A stretch of DNA of 64,000 bases from the NCBI GenBank assembly GCA_963709285.1, contig CAVPVR010000003.1, forward strand, positions 186,001 to 250,000, written 5' to 3'. The notes beneath the pieces were generated by a model. It did no database searches, had not been told where the DNA came from, and saw only the letters and a list, made by a program, of their open reading frames with translations. This DNA comes from JBGSLA01 sp963709285. Its GTDB lineage: Bacteria; Desulfobacterota; Desulfobaccia; Desulfobaccales; 0-14-0-80-60-11. Position numbers and translations under genes: made by a program. Positions 17,688 to 26,753 of this stretch are shown piece after piece (within the stretch, counting starts at the first letter, position 1; the number at the start of each line of letters is the position of its first letter).

Positions 17688-18452
17688 ATGATCAAATACC
17701 GCGTCCTCAGAGGTCTGGCTTTTGTTATTGCCACCCTCGCTTTTTCAGTTACCGCACTGGCAACCCCTGCGCAGGAAACCGCCGAAAAGCGCTTTGCCAA
17801 TGGCCTGGCCGCCTTGCAAGCCGGAGATGGAACCCAGGCCGCGGCCCTGTTCTCCGAAGCCCTGAAGCTAAAACCGGAGTGGGTGGAGGCCTACATCAAC
17901 CGGGGACAAGCCTATGTCCTCCAGGGCCAGCTGACCAAGGGAGTAAAAGATTTTGACAAAGCCCTAGAATTGGCTCCCGAGGCTTACGAGGCCCTCTACA
18001 ACCGGGGCCGGGCCTACACCAAACTGGGGCAACCGAACAAGGCAGTGGCCGACTACACTGCGGCCCTGAAACTCAAAACTGACGACTGGCAGTTATATTA
18101 CAACCGGGGCAACGCCTTTCTCGATGCGGGTAAGTACCGGGAGGCCCTGCAGGACTATGAGCAGGCCCTGAAACTGAAGCCTCTAAACCCCGAAGTTATC
18201 CACAACCGGGGTCTGGCCCGGCTGGCGTTGGGCCAAAACGAAGACGCTCTTAAAGACTTTGGCCAAGCGCTTACCCTTGCCCCTAACTTTGCCAGGGCAC
18301 AGTACAACCGGGGACGAGCCCTGGAGAGTTTGGGGCGCCTGCCCGAAGCCCGGGGGGCTTACCGGCTCTTTCTCCAGAGCGGTGACCCTGTCGTTGATAA
18401 ACCTTTGCTGGAAAAAACTCTCCACCGCCTCCGGGCCCTGGAAGGGAAATGA
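17688..18452 (+). CDS. Exported tetratricopeptide repeat protein
   Basis: A 254-residue protein with a signal peptide (about 1-26, ending VTALATP) and then about six consecutive TPR units covering residues 30-245. The units repeat the pattern AYINRGQAY / ALYNRGRAY / LYYNRGNAF / VIHNRGLAR / AQYNRGRAL. TPR arrays scaffold protein-protein contacts; the partner is not predictable here. The location is probably periplasmic. It lies 78 bp before metG, with no sign of a shared function. Confidence 0.85.
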   Translation: MIKYRVLRGLAFVIATLAFSVTALATPAQETAEKRFANGLAALQAGDGTQAAALFSEALKLKPEWVEAYINRGQAYVLQGQLTKGVKDFDKALELAPEAYEALYNRGRAYTKLGQPNKAVADYTAALKLKTDDWQLYYNRGNAFLDAGKYREALQDYEQALKLKPLNPEVIHNRGLARLALGQNEDALKDFGQALTLAPNFARAQYNRGRALESLGRLPEARGAYRLFLQSGDPVVDKPLLEKTLHRLRALEGK

Positions 18453-18529
18453 GTAGTTATTTGAGGGGATAAGCAGGGGTTGCACGACTCTCTCACTCTC
18501 CCTCAACGTCCCCTCCCACGGTCAACGCC

Positions 18530-20056
18530 ATGGCTTTTTACGTCACGACGCCCATATATTATGTGAATGCCGAGCCTCACCTCGGACATGCTTACACCAC
18601 CATTGTGGCGGACGCCCTGGCCCGCTTTCACCGGCTCCTGGGGGAGGAAACCCGGTTCCAGACCGGCACCGACGAGCACGGGGACAAGGTCATGGAGGCC
18701 GCCCGGAAGGCGGGTCTCCCGGTCAGGGATTTCGTGGACCGCATCAGCGACAGCTTCCGCCAGACCTGGGATGAGCTCGGGATCAGCTACGACTTCTATG
18801 TGCGCACCACCCAGGCGTCACACGTGCGTCTGGTGCAAGAAATCCTGAGCCGCCTGCACCACCAGGGAGACATTTATTTTGGGGAATACGGCGGCCTGTA
18901 CTGTTACGGCTGCGAGCGCTTTTATCTCGAACGGGAGCTCCAAGACGGCAAGTGCCCCGACCATCAGACACCCCCCACCTTCATCAAGGAAGAGAATTAT
19001 TTTTTCCGCATGGGCCGCCACCAGGAATGGCTCATGGGGTTCATCGAAGACTATCCGGATTGGATCCGCCCCGAGCGCTATAAAAATGAAGTCCTGGGCT
19101 TTCTCAGGGAACCCCTGGAAGACCTGTGCATTTCCCGGCCCAAACAACGCCTGGAGTGGGGCATCACCCTCCCTTTTGACGAGCGCTACGTGGCCTATGT
19201 GTGGTTCGACGCCCTGCTCAATTATTTGACGGGCCTGGACTACCCCGGGGGGGCCGCTTACCGGAAATTCTGGCCTGTGGTCCAGCACCTGATCGCCAAA
19301 GATATTTTGAAACCCCACGCCATTTACTGGCCCATTATGCTCAAGGCCGCGGGCATCGATCCCTTCCAGCATCTCAACGTCCACGGGTACTGGCAGATGG
19401 CTGAAGGCAAGATGTCCAAAAGTCTGGGGAACGTGGTGGAACCCCGGACTCTGGTCGAGCTATACGGTATTGACCAGGTCCGTTATTTCTTTCTGCGAGA
19501 GATGGTTTTCGGTCTGGACGCCACCTTCAGCGAGGAGGCCCTGCGCACCCGCATCAATTCTGATCTGGCCAATGACCTAGGGAACCTCTTTGCCCGCAGC
19601 CTGGGAATGGCCTTCAAGTACCGCCAAGGGGTGGTACCGGTCCCCGGAGGTCCCGAGACTGAGGATAAAGAAGTGGCCGCCCAGGCCCGGGAGACGGCTG
19701 CCGAGTTCCTCCGGCTTTTCCCGGAGCTGGAATTTCCCAAGGCCTTATCCCGGCTGTGGGAATACGTCGGCTTGCTCAACCGCTACATTGTTACTACCGC
19801 GCCCTGGGAACTGGCCAAGGACACCACAGCCCAGTCCCGCCTGGACACGGTCCTCTATCACCTGCTCGAGAGTCTGAGATGGCTGACCGCGCTTTTGCGG
19901 CCCGTGATGCCGACCAGTGCCATGAAAATGGCGGACCAGTTAGGCCTGGGAGTTTCCTTGTGGGACCGGCCACTCCCTGAAGTGCTGCAGTGGGGAGGGC
20001 TAGCCCCGGGCACCACTCTCAACCAGGGCAAAGCCCTTTTTCCCCGGCTGGAGTAG
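18530..20056 (+). CDS. metG: Methionyl-tRNA synthetase
   Basis: Charges tRNA-Met with methionine (class I synthetase, cytoplasm). The HIGH-type motif is PHLGHAYTT near residues 17-25 and the KMSKS motif is EGKMSKSLGN. A zinc knuckle is visible: CYGCERF, with KCPDHQ about 15 residues later. The 508 aa protein corresponds to the short MetG form without the C-terminal tRNA-binding (Trbp111-like) extension, common in many bacteria. The start ATG at 18530 opens with AFYVTTPIYYVN, the typical beginning. It is followed by an SGNH-hydrolase gene. Confidence 0.95.
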   Translation: MAFYVTTPIYYVNAEPHLGHAYTTIVADALARFHRLLGEETRFQTGTDEHGDKVMEAARKAGLPVRDFVDRISDSFRQTWDELGISYDFYVRTTQASHVRLVQEILSRLHHQGDIYFGEYGGLYCYGCERFYLERELQDGKCPDHQTPPTFIKEENYFFRMGRHQEWLMGFIEDYPDWIRPERYKNEVLGFLREPLEDLCISRPKQRLEWGITLPFDERYVAYVWFDALLNYLTGLDYPGGAAYRKFWPVVQHLIAKDILKPHAIYWPIMLKAAGIDPFQHLNVHGYWQMAEGKMSKSLGNVVEPRTLVELYGIDQVRYFFLREMVFGLDATFSEEALRTRINSDLANDLGNLFARSLGMAFKYRQGVVPVPGGPETEDKEVAAQARETAAEFLRLFPELEFPKALSRLWEYVGLLNRYIVTTAPWELAKDTTAQSRLDTVLYHLLESLRWLTALLRPVMPTSAMKMADQLGLGVSLWDRPLPEVLQWGGLAPGTTLNQGKALFPRLE

Positions 20057-20092
20057 GAGAGCGCGGGCCAGAGTCAGGCCGAGTTTCCCAAG

Positions 20093-21250
20093 ATGCACCT
20101 TACTCAACCGCCCACCAGTCGCTGGCGCCAGCTCAGCCTGACTCTGCTGACCGTCCTGGGCGGACTGCTAACCGCCCTGCTCATCCTGGAAATTCTGCTG
20201 CGCTTTCTCGGTCCCGGCCGCCTGTACCGCAGCCCGGACGATATGCTGGCCACCTTCGACTACCGGATGGGCCACGGGCGCTATAAACCCAACCGGCAGG
20301 GAACAATGTTTATCCCTTATGGTGATATGGTCGTCTTTGACGAAAGAACCAAGGATGCCATCGCCGAATCCCGGCAGGTTCGGTACCACACGGACTCCTA
20401 CGGTTTTCGAAATGACACGGACTACGTCAACGAGAAGGTTCTGCTGGTGGGAGACTCATTTATTGCCGGGAGCGGCAGTTCCCAGGAAAACCTGCTCAGC
20501 CGCCAACTCAAACAGGACTACGGCATCCCTGCCTATAACCTGGCTTTCCCCGGGGCCCTGCACAGCTACGTGCGGTATGTCCAGGGTTTTTTCAAGACCC
20601 ACCCGAGTAAGGCCCAGGTTTTGTTGTTCCTCTTTGAAGGCAATGACTTTCCCATACTTAGGCCCCAAAAGGCCGCTCAGGCAAAAAAGAGCGCTTCCCC
20701 TTCTTCTTCCTCCTCCTTCAAGATCGTCCGCAAGGAATTGCAACAATCCCTCAAAGAACTTTTAGTGTACCGTTACGCTTACTCCTGGTATCATCTCCTC
20801 AAGAAAAAGTTTCGACCGGAAGCGTATCCCCAAATCACCGTGATAAAATTGAGGAGCCCCGACGAGCTTTATATGGGCTTTCTCAATAGCTATATGGCGG
20901 TAACCCGGCGGCACTCCTATGACGGGGGAGAGGAGTTCCTGCCCAAGTTGGCCCGCATTCAGGACCAGCTGACGGGGATTTTTTTTATTCCAACAAAATT
21001 CCGGGTTTACTATGACCTTTTAGACCTGGAATCTCACCCCCGCCTGCCCCACGCCCAGTGGGACTATGTGCAGAAACAGGCCAGCCGCCTGGGAGTCAGA
21101 TGCGTGGATCTCACCGGCCCTCTCAAGGAAGAATCCCAGCGTCTTCTCCCCGAGGGCCAACTGACCTTTTGGAAAGATGATAGTCACTGGAACCGGTTTG
21201 GTATGGCAGTGGCAGCCCGAACGATACATACTTTCTTGCAGGAGCAGTGA
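20093..21250 (+). CDS. Membrane-anchored SGNH hydrolase-like protein
   Basis: A 385-residue protein with one N-terminal membrane anchor (about 14-38) and a large outer domain. Seen: block I serine in VLLVGDSFIAGSGSS, NLAFPGALHSYVRY as block II-III region, and a C-terminal DDSHWNRFG that matches the SGNH Asp-x-x-His pair. Relatives include AlgX/DltD-type proteins that add or remove acyl groups on cell-surface polysaccharides. The substrate is unknown. No alginate or MBOAT acyltransferase gene is adjacent. Confidence 0.72.
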   Translation: MHLTQPPTSRWRQLSLTLLTVLGGLLTALLILEILLRFLGPGRLYRSPDDMLATFDYRMGHGRYKPNRQGTMFIPYGDMVVFDERTKDAIAESRQVRYHTDSYGFRNDTDYVNEKVLLVGDSFIAGSGSSQENLLSRQLKQDYGIPAYNLAFPGALHSYVRYVQGFFKTHPSKAQVLLFLFEGNDFPILRPQKAAQAKKSASPSSSSSFKIVRKELQQSLKELLVYRYAYSWYHLLKKKFRPEAYPQITVIKLRSPDELYMGFLNSYMAVTRRHSYDGGEEFLPKLARIQDQLTGIFFIPTKFRVYYDLLDLESHPRLPHAQWDYVQKQASRLGVRCVDLTGPLKEESQRLLPEGQLTFWKDDSHWNRFGMAVAARTIHTFLQEQ

Positions 21251-21266
21251 AAAGAGAGGGGAGCCC

Positions 21267-21845
21267 GTGGCGGAGAAGCACAAACCCATCCGGAAGGGTT
21301 TGCTTTTAGCGGCCCTGGCCGCAACCCTGCTGCTGTGGGGATGCGCCAAAGCTCCCCGGCGGCCGCGAGTGGCGCCCTTGCCGCCTCCCCGGGCCCTACC
21401 TACTCCCCAGGAAGCGGCCCTGAATCGAGCCCTGGGCGACTTTTCCCGCGCCCCTTACCGTTCCGGCGGCACCACCCCCGCCGGGGTGGACTGCTCCGGG
21501 CTGGTGTTGGCGGTCTACCAACGGGTCGGGTTGGCCCTGCCCCGCACCGCGGCCCAGCAGTTTACCGAAGGCCAGCCCGTTTCCCCTGGCGGGTTGCGCT
21601 TCGGGGACGTGGTCTTTTTCAACCGCTATTGCCAGGAGACCAAGGCTGGCCCTTATATGGCCGGCGTCCTGCCCTCAACTTATGTCTCTGAGGTCTGTCA
21701 CAACGGCATCTACCTAGGGAATGGCAAATTTATCCACGCCTCCCCCCGGGGGGTGGAGGTCAGCCGCCTGGACGCCGAGGTCTGGCGCAGGTCCTATACG
21801 GGGGCCCGGCGGTTCTTATTACCCGGTGGCCCAGGCAGTCCCTGA
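21267..21845 (+). CDS. NlpC/P60 lipoprotein, cell wall peptidase
   Basis: A predicted gamma-D-glutamyl/DAP endopeptidase that trims peptidoglycan stem peptides from the outer membrane or periplasm. The GTG at 21267 follows GAGAGGGGAG and opens a lipoprotein signal with lipobox-like LLLWGC; a 90-nt longer in-frame start is rejected. After a Pro-rich linker the NlpC/P60 domain shows the catalytic cysteine in GVDCSGLVLAVYQ and the histidine in CHNGIYLGNGKFIHAS. The domain carries an insertion of about 20 residues between them. It lies 16 bp after the SGNH gene, so they probably form one transcript. Confidence 0.85.
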   Translation: MAEKHKPIRKGLLLAALAATLLLWGCAKAPRRPRVAPLPPPRALPTPQEAALNRALGDFSRAPYRSGGTTPAGVDCSGLVLAVYQRVGLALPRTAAQQFTEGQPVSPGGLRFGDVVFFNRYCQETKAGPYMAGVLPSTYVSEVCHNGIYLGNGKFIHASPRGVEVSRLDAEVWRRSYTGARRFLLPGGPGSP

Positions 21846-21991
21846 AGCTTCATTTTCTAGAGCAGGCAGGACTTGGATAAAGGGTGCCGCTTCATCTGGA
21901 ATTTTCATAAAGAAACCTTAGAATTAATGAAGCGGGCTTGATTTAGCGGCTACCGGCGCGCTGTCCAACAAACTAAAGGTTTGGTTATCCC

Positions 21992-23062
21992 ATGAAGCCC
22001 AAACAGGGCGAGCCTACGGTTCTTGAAGCCTTTACCTCCCAGGGTCGTTCTCCGAATTACCCCTGGATCGGTCTCTGTGTGGGAGCGGGGGCCGCCGTCT
22101 TGCTAGGCTACCCCCTGGTCATGGTGCTCAATAATTTTCATGATTACTGTACCGCTGGCACCCCTTTCAACTTGCCCCAGGCCATCGGACAGGGCCTCAA
22201 GCCCCAGCTGTGGCCTTTTATCCTGCTTTCCGGCTTGGGCGGCGGCCTGGCGGGTTGGGTGTTGGGATACATCTTCCAGCGTATCAAGGAAAACCGGGTG
22301 CGCCTGAACAACCTGCACCACGAATTTGAGCTCCAGGTCACAACCCTCAGGCATCACTATAAGAATCTGGCTCTGGGCATTCAGGGGTTTTCCAACCGCA
22401 TCAAGAAAAGAATGAGCAGTCTCGAAGAACACTTCAACTCCTGCGCCCGGGAGGAGTGCCTCACTTTTGGCAAGTTTTACCAGGATTTTGAATCCCTGCA
22501 GCAAAGTGTGGCCATTCTGGAGGAAACCTCGCAGCGCCTGACCCATACCTTAAGCCAGGAACTATTATTTCTCAAAGCCCTCACCAGCGACTCCCCGGTG
22601 GTCGAACCCCAAGATCTCTATCCTTTCTTAGAGCATTGTGTCCAGGACCTCCTGGAGCTGCGTTTTCGAGACAAGCAACTCCGGGTGGAGATCAACGGCC
22701 TCCCCCTGGGGGAGAACCCGGACAGCTTGATTTTGCCCTTTGATCCTCATATCATGGAGGTCATTCTCCAAAATATCCTGACCAATGCCATGAAAAAAGG
22801 CGATCACATCCAAATCAGGGTCAGGGATAAGAACGAGAAAGTCCGGGTGGAAGTGCAGGACAATGGGCCCGGCCTGGACTTAGCAGAATTGCAGCGCCAA
22901 TTGATGGTGGCTAGCCGCCGCCCGGACATAGAGAGCACTCACTTGGGCCTGAAGGTGAGTCTGCACCTGTTGGAAAAGTCCCAGGGACGTCTTATGGCTC
23001 TCAGCCGACCTGGTGACGGGGCCACCTTTATTGTCGAAATCCCCAAACGGCCCCGAAACTAA
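21992..23062 (+). CDS. Membrane sensor histidine kinase
   Basis: A 356-residue protein with two N-terminal membrane helices (about 25-46 and 73-96), a long coiled coil, and a C-terminal HATPase_c domain. The N box is ILQNILTNAMKKGDH, the G1 box is VQDNGPGLD, and the G2 region is THLGLKVSLHLLEKS. The dimerisation/phosphoacceptor part is unusual: no textbook H-box is visible, although several histidines lie between 110 and 190. No response regulator gene adjoins it, so its partner is unknown. The signal may be sensed within the membrane. Confidence 0.75.
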   Translation: MKPKQGEPTVLEAFTSQGRSPNYPWIGLCVGAGAAVLLGYPLVMVLNNFHDYCTAGTPFNLPQAIGQGLKPQLWPFILLSGLGGGLAGWVLGYIFQRIKENRVRLNNLHHEFELQVTTLRHHYKNLALGIQGFSNRIKKRMSSLEEHFNSCAREECLTFGKFYQDFESLQQSVAILEETSQRLTHTLSQELLFLKALTSDSPVVEPQDLYPFLEHCVQDLLELRFRDKQLRVEINGLPLGENPDSLILPFDPHIMEVILQNILTNAMKKGDHIQIRVRDKNEKVRVEVQDNGPGLDLAELQRQLMVASRRPDIESTHLGLKVSLHLLEKSQGRLMALSRPGDGATFIVEIPKRPRN

Positions 23063-23175
23063 AGGCCTTTCCCTCGGAGGAGCCCCAGGGAATCAACAAT
23101 GGCCTGAAGGGGAAAGAAGTGGGGTCGAGGGTTCGGTCAACCTCACGGTCAAGAAGTCAGTTGGAGGAGAAGAAC

Positions 23176-23682
23176 ATGTCGAGAGAACGGCGTTGGCTAG
23201 GGATTTTGTTGGTTTTGGTCGTGGTCCTGGGGGGAAGCGGCTGGGTCTTTAACCCCTCCCAAAAACCTGGGCATGGCGTGGCTTGGACCCGCTATCAGAC
23301 AGAAAAACGCCAGGCCCGGGAAGACGCAGTAGCCCGCTACAACTATTGCCCCACAGGGGGATGTGTCATCCGCTTGGAAGATGTGCAAATTAAACCTACC
23401 CGGGCCGTCCGGGGAGACACCATGACCCTGACCACCACGTATACCATTTTGACTCCGGAGAATGTCCCCATCCCCATCACCATCTCCCGGGAGATCATCT
23501 TCGGAGAAAAGTCCCTGGGCCGGGTCCAGGCCAGGAACACCAACAATAAGAACGGCACGTATGTACAGGATATCGACTTCACCCTGCCGGCTGACGCGGC
23601 GCCTGGCACCTATACCGTGGTCACCCGAGTCAACACCGGTTACGGCATGGACGAAAAGCGTCTGGAATTTACGGTGAATTAA
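23176..23682 (+). CDS. Exported protein of unknown function, Ig-like tail
   Basis: A 168-residue protein with a membrane-spanning signal or anchor (about 7-24), then an extra-cytoplasmic region. A short stretch with two cysteines (CPTGGC) precedes a beta-rich domain that reads like an Ig-like fold (TYTILTPENVPIPITISREI, PADAAPGTYTVVTRVN). The start is ATG 23176, behind GGAGGAGAAG; an in-frame start 57 nt upstream lacks support. The gene meets the TonB receptor gene tail to tail with a 4-bp overlap. I do not recognise a family. Confidence 0.6.
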   Translation: MSRERRWLGILLVLVVVLGGSGWVFNPSQKPGHGVAWTRYQTEKRQAREDAVARYNYCPTGGCVIRLEDVQIKPTRAVRGDTMTLTTTYTILTPENVPIPITISREIIFGEKSLGRVQARNTNNKNGTYVQDIDFTLPADAAPGTYTVVTRVNTGYGMDEKRLEFTVN

Positions 23683-25883
23683 AGGTGGTTGCCCCTCCCA
23701 TGATATGCAGATAATCCCTGGGGAAACCCACTTGTCACCGGCAAGGTTGCCTGGCTGACCTGGGTTTTTTCACCCGGCTGCGGTTTTAAGCCGAAAATCA
23801 CCCGCAGGCCCCCAAGCATGAAAAAGCCGGGAGAGGAGTAACCGTAGGCCTCCTGGTAGCGATTGTCCAAAAGATTGTTGAATTTAACCCACAGCTGCAT
23901 CTTGTTGATGTAACCCCAATCCCGCACCAGATCGTAGCTCGCCGCCAGGTTCAGGACGAAATAATCTGAGTTGGGCACCCGTTCAGATTGGAAGAGAAAG
24001 GGGAACTCGTAGGTAAATCTAGAATCGTCCCGCCAATGGGAGTAGTAGCCGTTTAGATTAATATTCAGGCGGTCCCAGGTATAGTTCGCCACCACGCTGA
24101 AGGTGTGCCGGGGCCGGCGCAAGAGGGGCTTCCCGACTTGGAAGAACAGGTTGTCTAAGTCCCCGTCGTCGGTGACTCTGGTAAAGATGTTGGTGTAGAC
24201 CAGCCCCAGGGTAAAGCCCTTGGCGGGTCTGAGCCGCAGGGAAGACTCGATGCCAGCGACCCGCACCGCCCCGATGTTCCCGAAGCTGGAGGGTTCAGGG
24301 AAATCCCGGGGGACAAAGGTGATGAAGTCAGTGAAGTAATTCTCAAAATAGGTAATGCCGAACTGGACATTGTTGTCCAGGAAGTACTGGTCCAGACCCA
24401 CTTCCCAGGAGACGTTCTGTTCGGGCCTGAGGTTCGGGTTGGCCTCAGAAAGTTGGCTCCGGGAGAAACTCTCCAGAAAGGTGGGCTCTTTGATGGCCCG
24501 GCCCCCGGCGGCCCGGAGGGTGGTGTTGGTCTTGGGGAAGTGGACGGCCGCTGACCCCCGGGGGACAAACTCCGTTTGGTCAAAGACACTGCTGTTCTCC
24601 ACCCGAAAACCACCCACCAGGAACACCCGGTTCCACAGGTTCAACTGCTCCTGGGCGTAAAACGCGGTGGCCCCCCGGCGGGCTCCCAAAAAACTGTTAC
24701 TGGGCTCCGAATATAGACCGGTGCCGGTCCATATCCACTGCTTGAGTTGCTCCTCCCGGGCATAAAACCCCAGGGTGGAGATGCTCTCCACCTTCTCCCG
24801 GGAGCCGAAGCGTAAGTTGGCGCGGTAGTCCAGGCTGTAGCGGCTCTCCAGGTCCTTGGAATTATAGGAGCCGAAGAAGTAGTCAAAAATTGAATTGTCA
24901 CGGCCGTATAAGAGGTCATATTGATTATTAGGCCACGGGGGGTTGGCCAGGTCATCGAAGCGCCGGTCCCGATAGCTCAAGGCGAGAGTAAGTTGGTTCT
25001 GCCACCACGGGAAGGGTCGATAATCAACCGTGAGGCCCTGGAGGAGGTCCTGCTTGCTGTTGTTCTGGTCGGGGTCCAACCCCGGGCCCCCCTTTCCTTT
25101 GGGATCAAGGCGGTCCCCGCCGTTTTCCGTGGGAAACTCAAATTTGTTGTTCACATAGAAGCAGTTGTACGTGATGGAAAGGTTATCAAAAAGGTCCAGA
25201 TCCAGGCGGCCTACCAGGGCGTTGTTGCGGAACCGATTATTAATCCGGAGGATGCCCGGGTCGAAAAGGTGGCTGAACCCGATGGAGAAACCGAGCTTTT
25301 TATAAGAACCCAAGAGGGTGGCCCGGTACTCTTCAATGGCACGAGCGTTTTCTGCATGGGGGCCGGCACCGGCAGACAGGTTCAAGGTGGGCGGCCCCAC
25401 CCCTTTCAGGGTTATCAGATTGACCACCCCCACCATGGCGTCGGCCCCATACAGGGCGCTCATGGGCCCCCGCACCACTTCAATGCGGCTGATGTTGTCC
25501 GTGGTCAGGGCGTTGAAGTTGAAATTACCGCCGGCGTCGTTGATGCGGATGCCATTGTAGAGCACCTGGGTTTGGTCGCTTTCACCACCCCTGAGGAAAA
25601 GCGAGGTCTCGCCCCCTCGGGCTCCGGTCTGATTGACGGTGACGCCGGGCACGTAGCGCAGCGTTTCTTCCACCCGGATGGCCTGCTGTTCCTCAATTTG
25701 TTTCCCAGTGATCACCGTCACCGACTGGGTGCTATCTTGCAAGGGAACCTCAGTCCCGGTGGCGGTGACCACCACCGGTTCCATCTCAACCGTGCCCTTA
25801 TCGATGTCCTCTGCCCTAGCGCTACCCAAAGCCACCAGGGCGAAAAGCGCCGTTATCCCCCAAAATAACCACCACTTTTTCAT
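23679..25883 (-). CDS. TonB-dependent outer-membrane receptor, BtuB-like
   Basis: Outer-membrane gated barrel that imports a scarce ligand with energy from TonB. The start is the ATG at 25883, with GAGAGG upstream and a signal peptide ending near GSARAED; a longer in-frame start at 26003 is unlikely. The TonB box region is EPVVVTATG, followed by the plug domain (LRYVPGVTVNQTGARGG, FLRGGESDQTQVLYNG, GPMSALYGADAMVGVVN) and a beta barrel. Position downstream of a cobalamin riboswitch makes cobalamin or a corrinoid the probable cargo. The C-terminus continues about 35 residues past the barrel-like end GGLRVIFGL, which is odd because barrels normally end in an aromatic residue. Confidence 0.85.
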   Translation of the reverse strand: MKKWWLFWGITALFALVALGSARAEDIDKGTVEMEPVVVTATGTEVPLQDSTQSVTVITGKQIEEQQAIRVEETLRYVPGVTVNQTGARGGETSLFLRGGESDQTQVLYNGIRINDAGGNFNFNALTTDNISRIEVVRGPMSALYGADAMVGVVNLITLKGVGPPTLNLSAGAGPHAENARAIEEYRATLLGSYKKLGFSIGFSHLFDPGILRINNRFRNNALVGRLDLDLFDNLSITYNCFYVNNKFEFPTENGGDRLDPKGKGGPGLDPDQNNSKQDLLQGLTVDYRPFPWWQNQLTLALSYRDRRFDDLANPPWPNNQYDLLYGRDNSIFDYFFGSYNSKDLESRYSLDYRANLRFGSREKVESISTLGFYAREEQLKQWIWTGTGLYSEPSNSFLGARRGATAFYAQEQLNLWNRVFLVGGFRVENSSVFDQTEFVPRGSAAVHFPKTNTTLRAAGGRAIKEPTFLESFSRSQLSEANPNLRPEQNVSWEVGLDQYFLDNNVQFGITYFENYFTDFITFVPRDFPEPSSFGNIGAVRVAGIESSLRLRPAKGFTLGLVYTNIFTRVTDDGDLDNLFFQVGKPLLRRPRHTFSVVANYTWDRLNINLNGYYSHWRDDSRFTYEFPFLFQSERVPNSDYFVLNLAASYDLVRDWGYINKMQLWVKFNNLLDNRYQEAYGYSSPGFFMLGGLRVIFGLKPQPGEKTQVSQATLPVTSGFPQGLSAYHGRGNHL

Positions 25884-26024
25884 GATTACCTCTCTTTTCG
25901 CTTCCCGGAACGGTGAGCCACTTCCCCAAGGGCGAAAAACTCCGGCCCCAACCTGTTCCAGGGGAGGATCCTGGAGAACCCCAGGAGAGAACACTTGTGG
26001 CACCTGATCCCCCCAAAAAAATTG

Positions 26025-26288
26025 CTAGCCGCACAACCGCACTGCAGGGCTCAAGGGCCGCAGGCGACCTTGTTCATGGGGTTCGGCCACCACCAGGTTG
26101 ATGCGGCCACAGCCCCCCTGGGTAGCCAGGAAATGCCAGGCGTCCTCCACGGTAAAAAAGCCCGCCTCCCGGGAGACCAGTTCCACCCGGTCCGCCGGAC
26201 AATTCAGCGCGCGGCCGGCGTCTTCCAGATCAAAGGGTTCTGGGAGCGGTTCGCTCCCTACCAGGTACACGATAAGGCCATGTTTCAT
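26025..26288 (-). CDS. Small protein under B12 riboswitch control
   Basis: An 87-residue protein between the cobalamin riboswitch and the BtuB-like receptor gene on the same strand. ATG 26288 follows TGGAGG with a 6-nt spacer; an in-frame start at 26399 lies inside the terminator hairpin and is rejected. It begins MKHGLIVYLVG and has no long hydrophobic stretch, so it is probably cytosolic. It has an FxLxxAGRALNCPADRVEL segment but no motif I recognise. Being downstream of the switch suggests a role in corrinoid import, trafficking or salvage. Function unknown. Confidence 0.6.
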   Translation of the reverse strand: MKHGLIVYLVGSEPLPEPFDLEDAGRALNCPADRVELVSREAGFFTVEDAWHFLATQGGCGRINLVVAEPHEQGRLRPLSPAVRLCG

Positions 26289-26360
26289 AAAAAACCTCCA
26301 GGGTGATGGAATAGCGGGAGGGAAGCCCTCCCGTCTGCCGGCCCGCCGCCCCTGGTGGCC

Positions 26361-26393
26361 AAAAAAAATCCCCGGGTCATAACGACCCAGGGA
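26361..26393 (-). terminator. Intrinsic terminator of the B12 riboswitch
   Basis: On the minus strand CCCTGGGTC and GACCCGGGG pair around a 5-nt loop and are followed by A and eight T. It sits between the riboswitch aptamer and the first gene it controls, so it is the likely off-state of the switch (termination when cobalamin is bound). Confidence 0.8.
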
Positions 26394-26479
26394 TGGCACC
26401 CAGCTTTCTTAATCCCAGGGGGACCCGAGGGCTTTGCCTCGGGCCGGCCTTGAGTCCCTGCCGCGGGGACGCCGGCCAG

Positions 26480-26645
26480 CCAGACGGGCAGGTCTTCTGA
26501 CTCCCGGATCACGCTACTCCCTGCGCCTTCCCCCGTCCTTTTTAGGCAGAGTGGCCTCTTGCAGGTTTCGTCCCCGGTTACAGCGGCGGGACCGCGCCGG
26601 AATTACACCGGCTTCCCTATTATCCCCTCATGGAGACCCGTCAGC
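26480..26645 (-). promoter_or_regulatory. Cobalamin riboswitch
   Basis: Minus-strand RNA with several conserved cobalamin-aptamer elements in order: GGGAAGCCGGTG, then AATTCCGGCGCGGTCCCGCC, then GCTGTAACCGGGGACGA, then GCCACTCTG, and GGAGTCAGAAGACCTGCC near the 3' end, the B12-box region. It precedes an intrinsic terminator and the leftward unit 26288-23679. High cobalamin is expected to switch expression off. A possible -35 TTGACG for this transcript is at 26683-26688, but I see no convincing -10 at standard spacing. Confidence 0.9.
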
Positions 26646-26753
26646 TTTAGATTATTATCATTAAAAAAATATTATCTATCCGTCAAGAAAAAAAACCCAA
26701 GCCGCTCTCCTTAGGATAAAATAAGGGAAACTCACCACCTCAGGACCCTTCCT

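Noticed and set aside
24921..25868. A 315-codon plus-strand frame inside the TonB receptor gene
   Set aside because: Antisense shadow of a barrel-type receptor with clear plug and barrel features.
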